From DASWIG01 sp965371445 (lineage in GTDB: Bacteria > Acidobacteriota > Thermoanaerobaculia > Multivoradales > J023): a stretch of 64,000 bases of DNA. The position numbers were made by a program, and so were the translations under genes. The stretch is taken from the NCBI GenBank assembly GCA_965371445.1, contig CBDUYN010000028.1, positions 7,920 to 71,919 of the forward strand, in the 5' to 3' direction. Positions 53,362 through 62,675 of the stretch are shown here, one piece after another (positions within the stretch are counted from its first letter, which is position 1; each line of letters starts with the position of its first letter). The notes under the pieces are model-generated. The model was given only the letters and a program-made list of their open reading frames with translations, did not search any database and was not told where the DNA came from.

Positions 53362-53504
53362 CAGCCTTGCCTTCGCTCGGCCGTCGGCCGAGCGCGCTGC
53401 GCGCGCTCGGACAAGGCCAAGCCGAGCCGTCCCGACGTCCTGAGATGAAGCCTCCATCTCCTGAGGCTTCGTTCGAAGCTCTTGTCTGCTTGACCTTGCC
53501 ACCC
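53362..53504. mobile_element. MITE-like element, copy C (left-truncated)
   Basis: Palindrome about 53362-53426 and terminal sequence GTCTGCTTGACCTTGCCACC at 53484-53504. It lies between the truncated kinase (its sequence is read through in the kinase frame) and the stop codon of the zinc protease at 53518, and appears to mark the breakpoint that removed the kinase N-lobe. Confidence 0.78.
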
Positions 53505-53517
53505 TCAGGCACACAGG

Positions 53518-56187
53518 TTACTCGATGTCGACCTCCGCCTCGAGCGTACGACGCACACGCTTCGCCAGGTCCGCGAGGTGGGCCTCGGTATAACCGTCGG
53601 CCGAAGCTGAGCCCTCAAGCGCGTCGGCAAGGCGCTCGCCGATCGAGCCCAGGCTCCACGCCGCAAGCTGCGACGCTTCGGCCGGCGTACCGGGCTGCGG
53701 CTTCAGAGCCAGCCCTACGAGGTGGTCGACGAGCAGACGCTGCAAAGCCCGCCGGTCGGCACCGATCGCCCCATCGATCTCGCCGAAAGCCGTCGCCTCG
53801 AGGTGACGGAAAAGCTCCGGCAAGGTGAAGGCCTCACCGTCGGCCACGCGGCGCTCGTTGTCGAGCACCCGAGCGAGACGCGCCGGCTCCAGCAAGGTGG
53901 AGAAGGCCGCCTCGTAGAGGCCGGCAATACGGTGGCCCAGGTTGTAGTCGGAGCCGTAACGCCACGGATAGTTCCAGTCGAACGAGAGGTCGGCTTTCAG
54001 GAGCGCCAGGGTCTCCGGCGGCAGCGCGAAAAGCCCCTGGGCAAAAAGCTTCTCGTCGAGCACCGCGAGAGCCCGGCGCTGGTCCTCCACCGGCACCGGG
54101 ACGATCGGCGGCGGCCCGCCCTCGGGCGAGGCCGGCGATACCACCCGGCGCAGCAGGACCTGCCCACCGACGTGACGCGCCGTCATGTCGACGTAGTCGA
54201 GGGCAACTGAAAAGATCGCCGCGTCGAGCGCCGCCCGCAGCTGGCTGTAGTCGTGTCCTTCGCCGAGCACGAGCTCCGGCAGCTTCGGCAGCACCTCCTC
54301 GTGGATCATCGCGAGCCGCGAGGCAGCAAAAGCGATCGGGTCGTCGCCCAGATCGTCGGAATTGGTCGTCGGATCGATCGCTCCAAGCTCGCCGCTGTCG
54401 TAGACGAGACCCGGCACAAGCTCGGCCCGTGCGGCGATGCGGTCAAGCTCCGCCTCCTCTTGCTCGGCGCTCAAGCCGTCAAAAGGACGGTAGACGTGCT
54501 CGACGATCAAGTCGTCCCAGGCTCCCAGCTCCTGCAGGAAGTAGTCGCCCTGCTCCGCCCCTTTAGGCGCCAGGAAGATCGGGTTGTAGTCCATGACCGA
54601 GGCCGAGAACGGACGCTCGCCGCGGCGTCCGGTGACTCGGCCGGAGCGTACGTCGTCCCAGCTCGCGGCAAGGCTCGCCTTCCAGTTGTGGGGAAAGCCC
54701 AGAGCATGGCCGACCTCGTGGGCGACGAGCTCCAGGAAAGCCTCGCGGGCGAAGCGGTCCGCCTCGGGGGTCTCCGGCTCCAGGATGCCCCGGGCGCCGA
54801 GGACGAGGCGGGCGAAAGCCATCTGCGAGGAGAAGGAAAGCGACCGGTCACAAGTACCCGGCATCGCGCGCAGCCCCTCCAGGAGCTCACGCTTCGTCAC
54901 CAGGTGCTCCTGCCCCGGCTCCGGTGCCCGCCACCAGGCGTAGACGAGATACCGGTTGCGGGCGAAGGAGAAAAACTCGCCGTTCAAGTAGACGACGCCC
55001 TTCAAGGCCTCGCCGGTGCGCGGATCGGCGAAGGCCGGCCCCGCCATGCCGGAGAAGACCAGGTCGTCAGAGAGGTTCCAGTAAATCACCGAGTGGCGGA
55101 TGTCGGCCGGGTCCCATTCGCCGTCCGCGGGCGGGTCGAGGACGCGTACGGCATTGCGGAAGCCGATTTTCTCGAAGGCCGTGTTCCACCAGGTGGCGCC
55201 CTCTTTGACGAGCGGACGCCACTCCTCCGGCACCGAGGGGTCGAGGTAGAAGGTGACCGGCTCGACCGGCTCGGAGACGGCGGCCGCGGGATCGGCCTTG
55301 CGCAGGTCCCAGCGCAACAGGAGGTGACGGAAGGCGGTGTCCTTCTGGTCGATGCCGGTGTAGTCCTTGTATTCGAGCGTCATGCCGCCGATGCGCTCGT
55401 CGAAGCGCCGCGGACGATAGCCGTCGTCGGGGAGGCGGTAGAAGTTGTAGTCGACGGTGGCCTCGAAGAAGCGGGCGTCGGCGAGACGTCCCGGGGAAAG
55501 GTAGCGCTCGAAGGGATTGCCGCCCTCACCGCCGCTTCGCGGCTTGCGCTCGAAGCGGTGCCGCACCCGGGCAACGACGTTGTCCTCGAAGCCTTTGAGC
55601 GACTCGACGATCGTGCCGTCGCCGCGGGCTTTGGCCGCCGAGGACCGCAGGATAGGGCTCGTCTCGGCCGCAAAGAGCTTCGTGGCCTCGACGATCAAGG
55701 GTGCAGGCTCGTCTGAGAGCTGTTCCAGACGCGCCGAAAACACCGGCGAGTCGGGGAAGCTGTCGCGCACCGCGTGGCGTAGCGACGAGCCCTCCCCCGC
55801 TCGAAAGTCGACGTTTACCTTGTAGAGCACCAGGTGCTCGCCCACTCGCTCCCAGCGCACCAGCTGGGTCTCGATCGCGGCGCCGCGGGGATAGAAGTCG
55901 CCAAGCGAACCGACGAGGACGGTGGAAAAGCCGAGCGGCGCTCCCAGGAGCTCGGCGCGAAGCTCGAGGTAGAGCTTCTCGGGCGAACGGTGGAAGGTGA
56001 GAAGCCCCGGGATCTCCTCGGTGTCTTTGAGGAGGTCGTCACGGCTCATTCCGGCCGCCGCGGACGCCTCGGCGGCGGGTTTTTCGGCGCCCTTGGCACC
56101 CTTCTTCCTGGCCGTCGCCTCGGACGGCGACAAAGTCATGATCACAAAGATCAGTAACGTCGTAAGCAGGCTTTTGCGTAGCTTCAT
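53518..56187 (-). CDS. Secreted zinc metalloprotease (DUF5117/DUF5118 type)
   Basis: 889 residues from ATG 56187 (AAGGGA upstream), with a signal peptide (MKLRKSLLTTLLIFVIMTLS...). The metzincin zinc site is 'ELVAHEVGHALGFPHNW' (HExxHxxGxxH). Upstream are family segments 'GLLTFHRSPEKLYLEL', 'RFERKPRSGGEGGNPFERYL' and 'YKDYTGIDQKDTAFRHLLLR'; downstream 'SVMDYNPIFLAPKGAEQGD' supplies the Met-turn. Proteins of this type are large periplasmic or secreted peptidases of Bacteroidota and Acidobacteriota. Separated by 71 bp from, and downstream of, the M28 peptidase on the same strand, hence probably co-transcribed. Its 3' end abuts MITE copy C. Confidence 0.88.
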   Translation of the reverse strand: MKLRKSLLTTLLIFVIMTLSPSEATARKKGAKGAEKPAAEASAAAGMSRDDLLKDTEEIPGLLTFHRSPEKLYLELRAELLGAPLGFSTVLVGSLGDFYPRGAAIETQLVRWERVGEHLVLYKVNVDFRAGEGSSLRHAVRDSFPDSPVFSARLEQLSDEPAPLIVEATKLFAAETSPILRSSAAKARGDGTIVESLKGFEDNVVARVRHRFERKPRSGGEGGNPFERYLSPGRLADARFFEATVDYNFYRLPDDGYRPRRFDERIGGMTLEYKDYTGIDQKDTAFRHLLLRWDLRKADPAAAVSEPVEPVTFYLDPSVPEEWRPLVKEGATWWNTAFEKIGFRNAVRVLDPPADGEWDPADIRHSVIYWNLSDDLVFSGMAGPAFADPRTGEALKGVVYLNGEFFSFARNRYLVYAWWRAPEPGQEHLVTKRELLEGLRAMPGTCDRSLSFSSQMAFARLVLGARGILEPETPEADRFAREAFLELVAHEVGHALGFPHNWKASLAASWDDVRSGRVTGRRGERPFSASVMDYNPIFLAPKGAEQGDYFLQELGAWDDLIVEHVYRPFDGLSAEQEEAELDRIAARAELVPGLVYDSGELGAIDPTTNSDDLGDDPIAFAASRLAMIHEEVLPKLPELVLGEGHDYSQLRAALDAAIFSVALDYVDMTARHVGGQVLLRRVVSPASPEGGPPPIVPVPVEDQRRALAVLDEKLFAQGLFALPPETLALLKADLSFDWNYPWRYGSDYNLGHRIAGLYEAAFSTLLEPARLARVLDNERRVADGEAFTLPELFRHLEATAFGEIDGAIGADRRALQRLLVDHLVGLALKPQPGTPAEASQLAAWSLGSIGERLADALEGSASADGYTEAHLADLAKRVRRTLEAEVDIE

Positions 56188-56258
56188 GGTCCCTTTCCTT
56201 TCCTTGTGCTCGATGAACCTCTGGTTGAATACGCGTGGAACCGGAGAGGGTTTCCGCC

Positions 56259-58541
56259 TCAAGAAGCCCCGCCAAGGATCGCCGTGGCCCGCTCGACCTC
56301 GCCGGCAAAAGCCTCCAGAACCGAGGCGACGACCACGATCTGCTCCTCGGCCTGCTGCCATTCGCGACGCTCGATCGATTCCCGGATCCCCGGCATGGTC
56401 TTCGGCGCATAGCCCGTGTAGACGCCCGGGGCGTAGACCTGATGGCGGTACCAGGGACGACCCGGCAGGCCTTCCTCGCGCGTCAAGGCGCGCTCACTCT
56501 TCCGCAGGATCTCGTTGAGCTCCCGGCGCTTCTCCTCCGCGAGGGTCTTCTCGCCGGAGGCGACCGGTGCATAGGCTTCCCCATAGGCCTTGGCGCTCTT
56601 GCGCAGCCGGCCGAGGGCGTTTTGGAGCGGCGCGAAGTTCAAATGCGGCACCTCGCCCTCGAGCTCCGGGACGACGAAGGTCTTGCGCGGATCGAAGACC
56701 GCCTCGTAGACGCCGTCTTTGATCTTGCGGTTTTTTTCCTCGGTCTTGCTCCGCATCTCGTCCGGGAGCTTGGCGAGCTCCTCGACGTAGAGGCCAATCG
56801 AGTCGACGAAGCCGTCGAAGTCAAAGGGCAGAATCGTTGCGTTGGCGAGGCGCAGCATGATCCGGCCACCGGCCTGGGCGAGGGCCACGCCGTAGGTGAA
56901 GTCGGTGTCCATGAACCTCACGTAGTGGTCGAAAGAGTCGTAGATCGAGTGGTACTGGCCGTACTCGTCCTCGCCGCCGTAGCCGACGTTGAGCGAAGCG
57001 ATGCCGAGGAATTGGAGAAAGGGTCCGAAATCGGACCCCGAGCCCAGCGGATAGAGGCGAAGGTCCTCGCGCTCCAAAGCCTCCTTGGCTCTCTCGGGGT
57101 CGCCGTAGATAATCGCGGCGGCCCGGGAGCGTTGGAAGACGCTGATCCCCTTCTGGGGGTCGACGACGTCGCGCATCACCTGGTTGACCATCTTCTCCAG
57201 GGTGTGGGAACCGCCGGCGTAGAAAAAGCCGCGGCTGTTGCTGTCGGAGTTGACGTAGACGACGGCTTTTTCGCGCAACTCCTCGGCGTGGGTCTCGGCC
57301 CACTCGACCGAGCCGATCAACCCCGGCTCCTCAGCGTCCCAACCGGCGTAGACCAGGGTACGCTTCGGCCGCCATCCGCTCTTCGTGAGCTCGGCGACGG
57401 CACGCGCTTCCTCCATCACGGCCACCATGCCGCTCACCGGGTCGGTGGCGCCGTAGACCCAGCCGTCGTGATGGTTGCCGCGGATCACCCATTCATCGGG
57501 GTGCTCGGCGCCTGGGAGCACGGCGATGACGTCGTAGGCCGGGACCAGGTCCCAGTTGAATTCGACCTTGAGGCGGACCTTGGCGGGTCCCGGGCCCAGG
57601 TGGTAGGCGATCGGCAGCCCACCGCGCCAGCCCTTCGGGACGACGTGGCCGCCGAGGGCGGCGAGCAGCGGTTGGGCGTCCTCGTAGGAGATCGGCAGGG
57701 TGGGGATCTTGGTGAAGACCTGGGCCTCGTCCCGCGGCAGGCGCTCGGCGTCGGCGGTGGCGCCGACGAACGGAGTCAGCGCGTCGCCGTCGTGGAGCGT
57801 GAAGTCCATGACCGAGCCGCGCTGGACGCTCCCGGCGCTGCGCCAGCCGCCCTTGGGGTAAACGTCGCCGGCGCCGTAGCCGTCGCCGCCGGGGTCGGAG
57901 TAGATGATGCAACCGACGGCGCCGTGCTCGGCCGCCACCTTGGGCTTGATCCCCCGCCAGGAGCCGCCGTAGCGCGCGATGACGATCTTCTCCTCGACGT
58001 CGACGCCGTGGAGCGCCAGCTGCTCGTAGTCGTCGGGAACGCCGTAGTTGACGTAGACGAGCTCCCCGGTTACGTCGCCGTCGATCGAGAAGGCGTTGTA
58101 GGAGGGCAGCTGCTCGTCCTGCTGGGCCGACGTCGTGTCTTCCCCAAGCGCCGGCTCGACGAGCTTGGCGCGGTACGTCGTCGGCTCCAGCAGCTCCAGG
58201 ACCCGGGTCTTGGGCGTAGGAAAGAGGATCTCAAAAGTCTCGACACGGGTCTCGTAGCCCCAGGAGCGGAACAGCTCGGCCATGAATTCGGCGTTGACCT
58301 TGCCGTGGGGCGAGCCCACGGGATGGGGATGCGCGGTCATCCGCTTCATCCACTCCCGGAGGTTCCCGGCGTCGAGGTGCGAGTCGAAACGCTCCTCGAG
58401 GGCGCGCTGGGCGGCAGCCTCCTCAGCGCTGAAGCCGAGAAGGGGGGTCGCTCCTTCGTCGCCGGCTGCCGCAAGGGGCGCGGCCGTCGAGCTCAGGACG
58501 GCGAAAGCCAGAAGGGTGGCAAACGAGGCTTTACGGGTCAT
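56259..58541 (-). CDS. M28 family metallopeptidase (PSMA/glutamate carboxypeptidase II-like)
   Basis: 760 residues: signal peptide, a PA domain ('KIVIARYGGSWRGIKPKVAA', 'GAVGCIIYSDPGGDG') inserted before the M28 catalytic domain, and a C-terminal TFR-dimerisation-like helical domain. Di-zinc ligands are visible: 'IRGNHHDGWVYGATDPVSGM' (His, Asp), 'AGWDAEEPGLIGSVEW' (Glu-Glu), 'YVNSDSN' (Asp) and 'GQYHSIYDSFDHY' (His). It probably trims C-terminal or dipeptide substrates outside the cytoplasm. Together with the zinc protease downstream and the S46 enzyme nearby, it forms a peptide-scavenging set. Confidence 0.93.
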   Translation of the reverse strand: MTRKASFATLLAFAVLSSTAAPLAAAGDEGATPLLGFSAEEAAAQRALEERFDSHLDAGNLREWMKRMTAHPHPVGSPHGKVNAEFMAELFRSWGYETRVETFEILFPTPKTRVLELLEPTTYRAKLVEPALGEDTTSAQQDEQLPSYNAFSIDGDVTGELVYVNYGVPDDYEQLALHGVDVEEKIVIARYGGSWRGIKPKVAAEHGAVGCIIYSDPGGDGYGAGDVYPKGGWRSAGSVQRGSVMDFTLHDGDALTPFVGATADAERLPRDEAQVFTKIPTLPISYEDAQPLLAALGGHVVPKGWRGGLPIAYHLGPGPAKVRLKVEFNWDLVPAYDVIAVLPGAEHPDEWVIRGNHHDGWVYGATDPVSGMVAVMEEARAVAELTKSGWRPKRTLVYAGWDAEEPGLIGSVEWAETHAEELREKAVVYVNSDSNSRGFFYAGGSHTLEKMVNQVMRDVVDPQKGISVFQRSRAAAIIYGDPERAKEALEREDLRLYPLGSGSDFGPFLQFLGIASLNVGYGGEDEYGQYHSIYDSFDHYVRFMDTDFTYGVALAQAGGRIMLRLANATILPFDFDGFVDSIGLYVEELAKLPDEMRSKTEEKNRKIKDGVYEAVFDPRKTFVVPELEGEVPHLNFAPLQNALGRLRKSAKAYGEAYAPVASGEKTLAEEKRRELNEILRKSERALTREEGLPGRPWYRHQVYAPGVYTGYAPKTMPGIRESIERREWQQAEEQIVVVASVLEAFAGEVERATAILGGAS

Positions 58542-58585
58542 CGTCGTTCCTCCGTCGAAGGGCGCGGAGCGCCGGTCACGGTTCG

Positions 58586-60106
58586 TCAGCTTTTCTCGGC
58601 AACAGGCTGCAAGAGGCGCAAGACTCCAAGCAGGCTCTGTGGAGCATGAGTCGAAACCTGCCAGTGTCGACGATCGGCGACGAGCTTCTCCGCCAGGGCA
58701 CGGATCTGCGGGCTCGTCGCCACCAGAACGCCGGTCGCGGCGGCGCTCGCGTCGAGGCGCTCGACGACGAGGCGTCGCAAGACTTCAGAGGCGGAGCCGT
58801 CGTCAAGCCACAGGAGGACGCCGGCGGCCACCGTGACGACACCCTCGAGCTCGCCGCTGACCTCCGGGTCAAGCTCCTGGAGGTGAAGCACGAGCTTGCC
58901 GGCCTCGGTGGCGAAGATCGTCTTGCAGGCCTTCGAGGTCGTAAGCTCCAGGACCAGGGCCCGCAACGGCTCGTTGTGCGGGAAGCCGGGGACGCGCTGG
59001 AGGAGCGCGACGAGCTCCGCCTTGACCCCGGGCTCGAAGGCGATCAGGAACGGCAGGGCCGAGGTCCCGAATCCGGCCTCCCTGGCGGCCACGAGAAGCT
59101 CCTGGACGGAAAGGTCCATCAATTGGGTGGAGGTGATCTCGCCGGTCGAAGGGTAGGAGTCGAGGGCGTCGTCGTCGGGCGGAGACACCGCCTCTTTTTC
59201 GACCAGCCAGGCGACGGCCAGGCGGACTTTCTGGGGCGCCACCGGGAGCTCGGCGACGATGTCGAAAAGGCGCCATCCCGGGTTCTTTCGCAACAGGTCG
59301 AAGACCTCGACGAAGGGCAGGCCGGCGCTCGTCAGCTCGTCGTCCTCGCCGAGCGCAGGAACCTCGCCGCTGGCAACGGAGAGTGGCACGCCGGTCCCCG
59401 GTAGGAGGTCCCGGCGGTTCTCGAGCTCGTCCTCGAGCCAGGCCACCTGCATCAGGGCCTCGGAAAGCAGCAGCGCTTCCCGCGTGCTGCCGTTTTCCTC
59501 TGAGGCGGCGAAGCGGAAGCGCCCTTTCTTCATGCCCAGGAGCGCCAAGAGCGCCTCGCGCCGCGGTAGCTCGGCCCACTTCGCATCGACGACCTGCCCC
59601 GCTCGGAAACCGATGCTGCCGTTGCCCGCGGGACCTCGCAGCACCAGGCTGCCGCTCTTCGCCGTCTGCTGGACGTACTGCACGAGCTCCCACAGCGGGT
59701 GGTTCGCCAGGTCCCCCTGGAGCAACGGTGCCTGGACGCCGCGGCTTTCGACCAGCCGCTCGGCGCGCAGGACGAGCTCCTCCAGGTCGCACGGCTTGGT
59801 GAGGTAGTCGTCGGCTCCGGCGCGAAGCGCCGCGACACGGTCGACGCTCTCGACGCTCCTCGACAGGACGAGGATGGGTAGCGCCCGGGTCTCCGCGCGT
59901 CCTCGCAGGTCGCCGACGATGTCGAGGCCGGCGTTGCCGGGCTGGAGGATCTCCAGGATCAGCAGATCGGCCTGGCCGGCCAAGGTCTTCTGCACCGCCC
60001 GCTCGCGGTCCATCAGGAGCTCGACCTCGTGCCCGGCCACGTGCAGGCGGTCCTCGAGGACGGCGCCGAACACGGGGTCTTTTTCCACTACCAGGATTGC
60101 GCTCAC
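58586..60106 (-). CDS. Response-regulator-like protein with DUF4388, phospho-Asp replaced by Glu
   Basis: 506 residues from GTG 60106 (AGGAG with 6-bp spacing; the ATG at 60145 lacks one). Residues 1-115 form a receiver fold ('SAILVVEKDPVFGAVLEDRL', 'PILVLSRSVESVDRVAALRA', 'DDYLTKPCDLEEL' with Lys104). The phospho-accepting Asp is Glu52 ('LLILEILQPGNAG') and the acidic pair is partly lost. Residues about 128-215 are a DUF4388 (PATAN-like) domain ('LWELVQYVQQTAKSGSLVLR', 'IGFRAGQVVDAKW'). The rest is helical with no DNA-binding domain. DUF4388 occurs with receiver and GTPase-related signalling in motility or surface sensing. Divergent from the STAS gene. Confidence 0.82.
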   Translation of the reverse strand: MSAILVVEKDPVFGAVLEDRLHVAGHEVELLMDRERAVQKTLAGQADLLILEILQPGNAGLDIVGDLRGRAETRALPILVLSRSVESVDRVAALRAGADDYLTKPCDLEELVLRAERLVESRGVQAPLLQGDLANHPLWELVQYVQQTAKSGSLVLRGPAGNGSIGFRAGQVVDAKWAELPRREALLALLGMKKGRFRFAASEENGSTREALLLSEALMQVAWLEDELENRRDLLPGTGVPLSVASGEVPALGEDDELTSAGLPFVEVFDLLRKNPGWRLFDIVAELPVAPQKVRLAVAWLVEKEAVSPPDDDALDSYPSTGEITSTQLMDLSVQELLVAAREAGFGTSALPFLIAFEPGVKAELVALLQRVPGFPHNEPLRALVLELTTSKACKTIFATEAGKLVLHLQELDPEVSGELEGVVTVAAGVLLWLDDGSASEVLRRLVVERLDASAAATGVLVATSPQIRALAEKLVADRRHWQVSTHAPQSLLGVLRLLQPVAEKS

Positions 60107-60298
60107 CGTCTTCTCCTGGACGCTCAGTGGCGCCTCCCCCACCATCGCGTCGATTGAGGCCGCATTCTATGTCATAGTCGGCGGCGATGGGCGAGCCCGC
60201 CGCGCAATCTGCCCGGCGACCGTCGTTTGACCCTCTACGGGGCCGCTGCTAGGCTGGCGGCAAGCGCCCTCCGGGATCTCCACTAGGAGAATCGAGCC

Positions 60299-60637
60299 GT
60301 GATCGTCGAAAAACGCCGTGTCGAAGGGATGACGCTCCTCTGCGTCGAAGGTATCATCAAGCTCGGGGAAAGCGCCGCTTTCCTCGCCGAGACCTTGAAG
60401 CGGGTGCTCGAGAAAGACGAAGGACACGTGCTGCTCGACCTCTCGCAGATCAACTACATCGACTCGACGGGCATCGGTGAGCTCGTCGGGTACATGACCC
60501 AGTTCAAGAACGAGGACCGCAAGCTCATCCTGATCAACCCGTCGCCGCGGATCACGAAGCTCCTCGCCGTCGCACAGATCGACAACCTGTTCCCGATCTA
60601 CGACCACGTCGACGCGGCCGTCGCGGCGGAACGCTAG
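60299..60637 (+). CDS. STAS-domain anti-sigma factor antagonist
   Basis: 112 residues starting at GTG 60299 (AGGAGA 8 bp upstream). The single STAS domain carries 'VLLDLSQINYIDSTGIGELV', in which the Ser of DSTGIG is the usual phosphorylation site for an anti-sigma kinase. It probably acts in a partner-switching cascade. No cognate kinase of the RsbW/SpoIIAB type is in the window; the kinase downstream is of the Hanks type. Divergent from the DUF4388 protein gene. Confidence 0.92.
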   Translation: MIVEKRRVEGMTLLCVEGIIKLGESAAFLAETLKRVLEKDEGHVLLDLSQINYIDSTGIGELVGYMTQFKNEDRKLILINPSPRITKLLAVAQIDNLFPIYDHVDAAVAAER

Positions 60638-60710
60638 CGAGGCGGCGCCTCAGACTGACGAGCGCGTTCTTCTGAGGTGGCTCCGCGGTAGCTCTGCCAC
60701 ACGAGTCGGG

Positions 60711-62675
60711 ATGGAGACGCTACAGACACCTCTGGAGATCTGGCGCGAAAGGCTCGCGCACTTTGAGCGGGAAGAGGCCAAGGGCTCCGACCCGGCGCGC
60801 CGCTTCACGCTCAGGAAGGAGATCGAGGAAGCCCGAGCCAAAATCGCCGAGCTCGAAAAAGACGCCTCCAAGCCACCGGACGTCGCTCCCGCACCGCCAC
60901 GGCCCAAATTCGACGACGCCGAGCTCGACCGCCATTCCCGCGAGCTGACGGCCCTCTACGAGGAGAAACGCGCCCTGAGCCTGGGGGGCGACGACACGAA
61001 AGTCGTCGACGCCGAAATCCGCAAGAAGCGCCGACGGCTCCGCCGCGGCCCCGAGCTCGCCCCCGGCGACCGCCTCCTCGGCGGACGCTTCGAGCTCGTC
61101 GAAAGCCTCGGCAAGGGCGGCTTCGGCCGCGTCTGGAAAGCCTGGGACGAGGACGCCCACCGCCGCGTCGCCGTCAAGGTCCTCTTCCCCCAACACCTCG
61201 ACGAGCGCAGCAAGGTCGAGCGCTTCTTCCGCGGCGCCCGCTGGATGGCGGAGCTACGCCACGCGAACGTCGTCGCCATCCGCGAGCCCAAGCTCGTCGA
61301 CGAGGACGGCTGGTGCTTCTTCGTCATGGAGCTCATCGACGGTCCCGACCTGGAGCGGGCCGTGCTCGGCGGCGGCCTCTCCCGCGCCGACGGCGTGCGC
61401 ATCGTCCGCCGGGTCGGCGAAGCCCTGGAGCACGCTCACGCCAAGGGTTTGGTCCACCGCGACGTCAAGCCGTCGAACGTGCTCCTCGACGCGGACCTTG
61501 AGCCGAAGCTCACCGACTTCGACCTCGTCCGCGCCGACGACACCGACACGCCCTACACGGCGACCCACGCCATGATGGGGACGCTCAACTTCGCCGCCCC
61601 CGAGCTTCTCCACTCGCCCCGCGACGCCGGACCGGCGGCTGACGTCTACGCCCTGGGGACGACCGCGATCTTCGTCCTGCGGGGGGAGGCGCTGCCCGCC
61701 GGGTACTACCTGAACCCGGGCAAGGCCGTCGCGGAGCTCGACATCCCCAAGGCTCTGGCCGAGGTGCTGCGGCGGGCGACGTCACACGAGGCGGACGATC
61801 GGTATCCGTCGGCGGGGGCGTTTACCGAGGCCTTTGCCCGCGCTGCCGTAGAGGAAGATCCGCCGGACGAGGTGGTCGTCGGTCCTACGGTCGTTTCGCC
61901 GCAGTGGACGGGGCCGTCGGAGGATCTCTTTCGGTGGATCGAGACGCCGCACGACGGGCGCGTCGAGCTCTGGCGGGAGATCCCGGCGGGGACGTTCCGG
62001 ATGGGGAGCCCGGAGGGTGTCGGTCATGGCGACGAACATCCGCAGCATCGCGTGACAATCCATTCGGCCTTCCGGATGGCCGCGGTGCCGGTGACGAACG
62101 CTCAGTACGCGGCCTTCGACGCGAAGAAGGGCGAAGAAGATCGAGCAAACCATCCCGTGGTCCATGTGACGTGGCACGACGCGATGAAGTTTTGTGAGTG
62201 GCTTTCTTCCACGGCTCCGTGGGCGCGAGGAGTCCGGCTGCCGACGGAGGAGGAATGGGAGTACGCCTGCCGGGCGGGGACCGAGACGGCGTACTGGAAC
62301 GGCGACAAGGCCGCAGATCTTGATCGCGTCGGGTGGACCTCGGAGAGCTCAGGACATCAGACGCACGCCGTCGGCGAGAAGCCGGCGAACGCCTGGGGGC
62401 TCTACGACGTCCACGGCAACGTCTGGGAGTGGACGCTGAGCCCTTGGACCAGCGACTACTCGGCGAAGAAGGACGGTTTCGAGCTGGATCCGCGTTCGGT
62501 CGATCGTGCCGCCGCCTCCGGCGGCGGTCAACGCGTGATCCGCGGCGGCGGCTACGGGAACGACGCCGACTACGCGCGCGCTGCTTGCCGCGGCAACGGG
62601 AACCCGGATATCGGGCGCGGGAACCTGGGCTTCCGGCTTTTGCTGCCGCCCGCGCCCCCCGAGTCGGGATCTTAG
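60711..62675 (+). CDS. Ser/Thr protein kinase-FGE-sulfatase fusion, DGR target protein
   Basis: 654 residues in three parts. (1) An N-terminal helical module (1-115), 'WRERLAHFEREEAKGSDPAR' followed by 'RKEIEEARAKIAELEK'; similar modules occur at the N-termini of STAND/kinase conflict-type proteins (from memory). (2) A Hanks kinase domain (about 127-380): glycine loop 'SLGKGGFGRVWKAWD', Lys156, 'LVHRDVKPSNVLLD' and APE at 296-298; the DFG motif reads DFD (269-271), keeping the metal-binding Asp. (3) An FGE-sulfatase/C-type-lectin fold (about 415-654): 'PAGTFRMGSPEGVGHGDEHP', 'RLPTEEEWEYACRAGT' and 'NAWGLYDVHGNVWEW', ending in the variable segment 604-651. FGE folds are the classic scaffold of DGR variable proteins; the kinase would transduce ligand binding (inference). 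No membrane segment. Confidence 0.93.
   Translation: METLQTPLEIWRERLAHFEREEAKGSDPARRFTLRKEIEEARAKIAELEKDASKPPDVAPAPPRPKFDDAELDRHSRELTALYEEKRALSLGGDDTKVVDAEIRKKRRRLRRGPELAPGDRLLGGRFELVESLGKGGFGRVWKAWDEDAHRRVAVKVLFPQHLDERSKVERFFRGARWMAELRHANVVAIREPKLVDEDGWCFFVMELIDGPDLERAVLGGGLSRADGVRIVRRVGEALEHAHAKGLVHRDVKPSNVLLDADLEPKLTDFDLVRADDTDTPYTATHAMMGTLNFAAPELLHSPRDAGPAADVYALGTTAIFVLRGEALPAGYYLNPGKAVAELDIPKALAEVLRRATSHEADDRYPSAGAFTEAFARAAVEEDPPDEVVVGPTVVSPQWTGPSEDLFRWIETPHDGRVELWREIPAGTFRMGSPEGVGHGDEHPQHRVTIHSAFRMAAVPVTNAQYAAFDAKKGEEDRANHPVVHVTWHDAMKFCEWLSSTAPWARGVRLPTEEEWEYACRAGTETAYWNGDKAADLDRVGWTSESSGHQTHAVGEKPANAWGLYDVHGNVWEWTLSPWTSDYSAKKDGFELDPRSVDRAAASGGGQRVIRGGGYGNDADYARAACRGNGNPDIGRGNLGFRLLLPPAPPESGS
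62518..62663 (+). repeat. DGR variable repeat (VR), 3' end of the kinase-FGE gene
   Basis: 146 bp ungapped match to the template repeat at 63257-63402 (opposite strand). The 11 differences all fall on adenines of the template (9 A-to-G, 2 A-to-T); none of the 117 non-adenine positions differ. They change 10 residues: S614G, R616G, N621Y, Y626C, N628G, R630G, R635G, H636R, E637G and Q639L (template to variable). The last 37 bp (from 62627) are identical and GC-rich, as expected for the initiation-of-mutagenic-homing end. Confidence 0.93.

Noticed and set aside
56235..58649. 804-residue plus-strand frame
   Set aside because: Antisense to the M28 peptidase; no domain, no ribosome binding site, typical GC-rich shadow.
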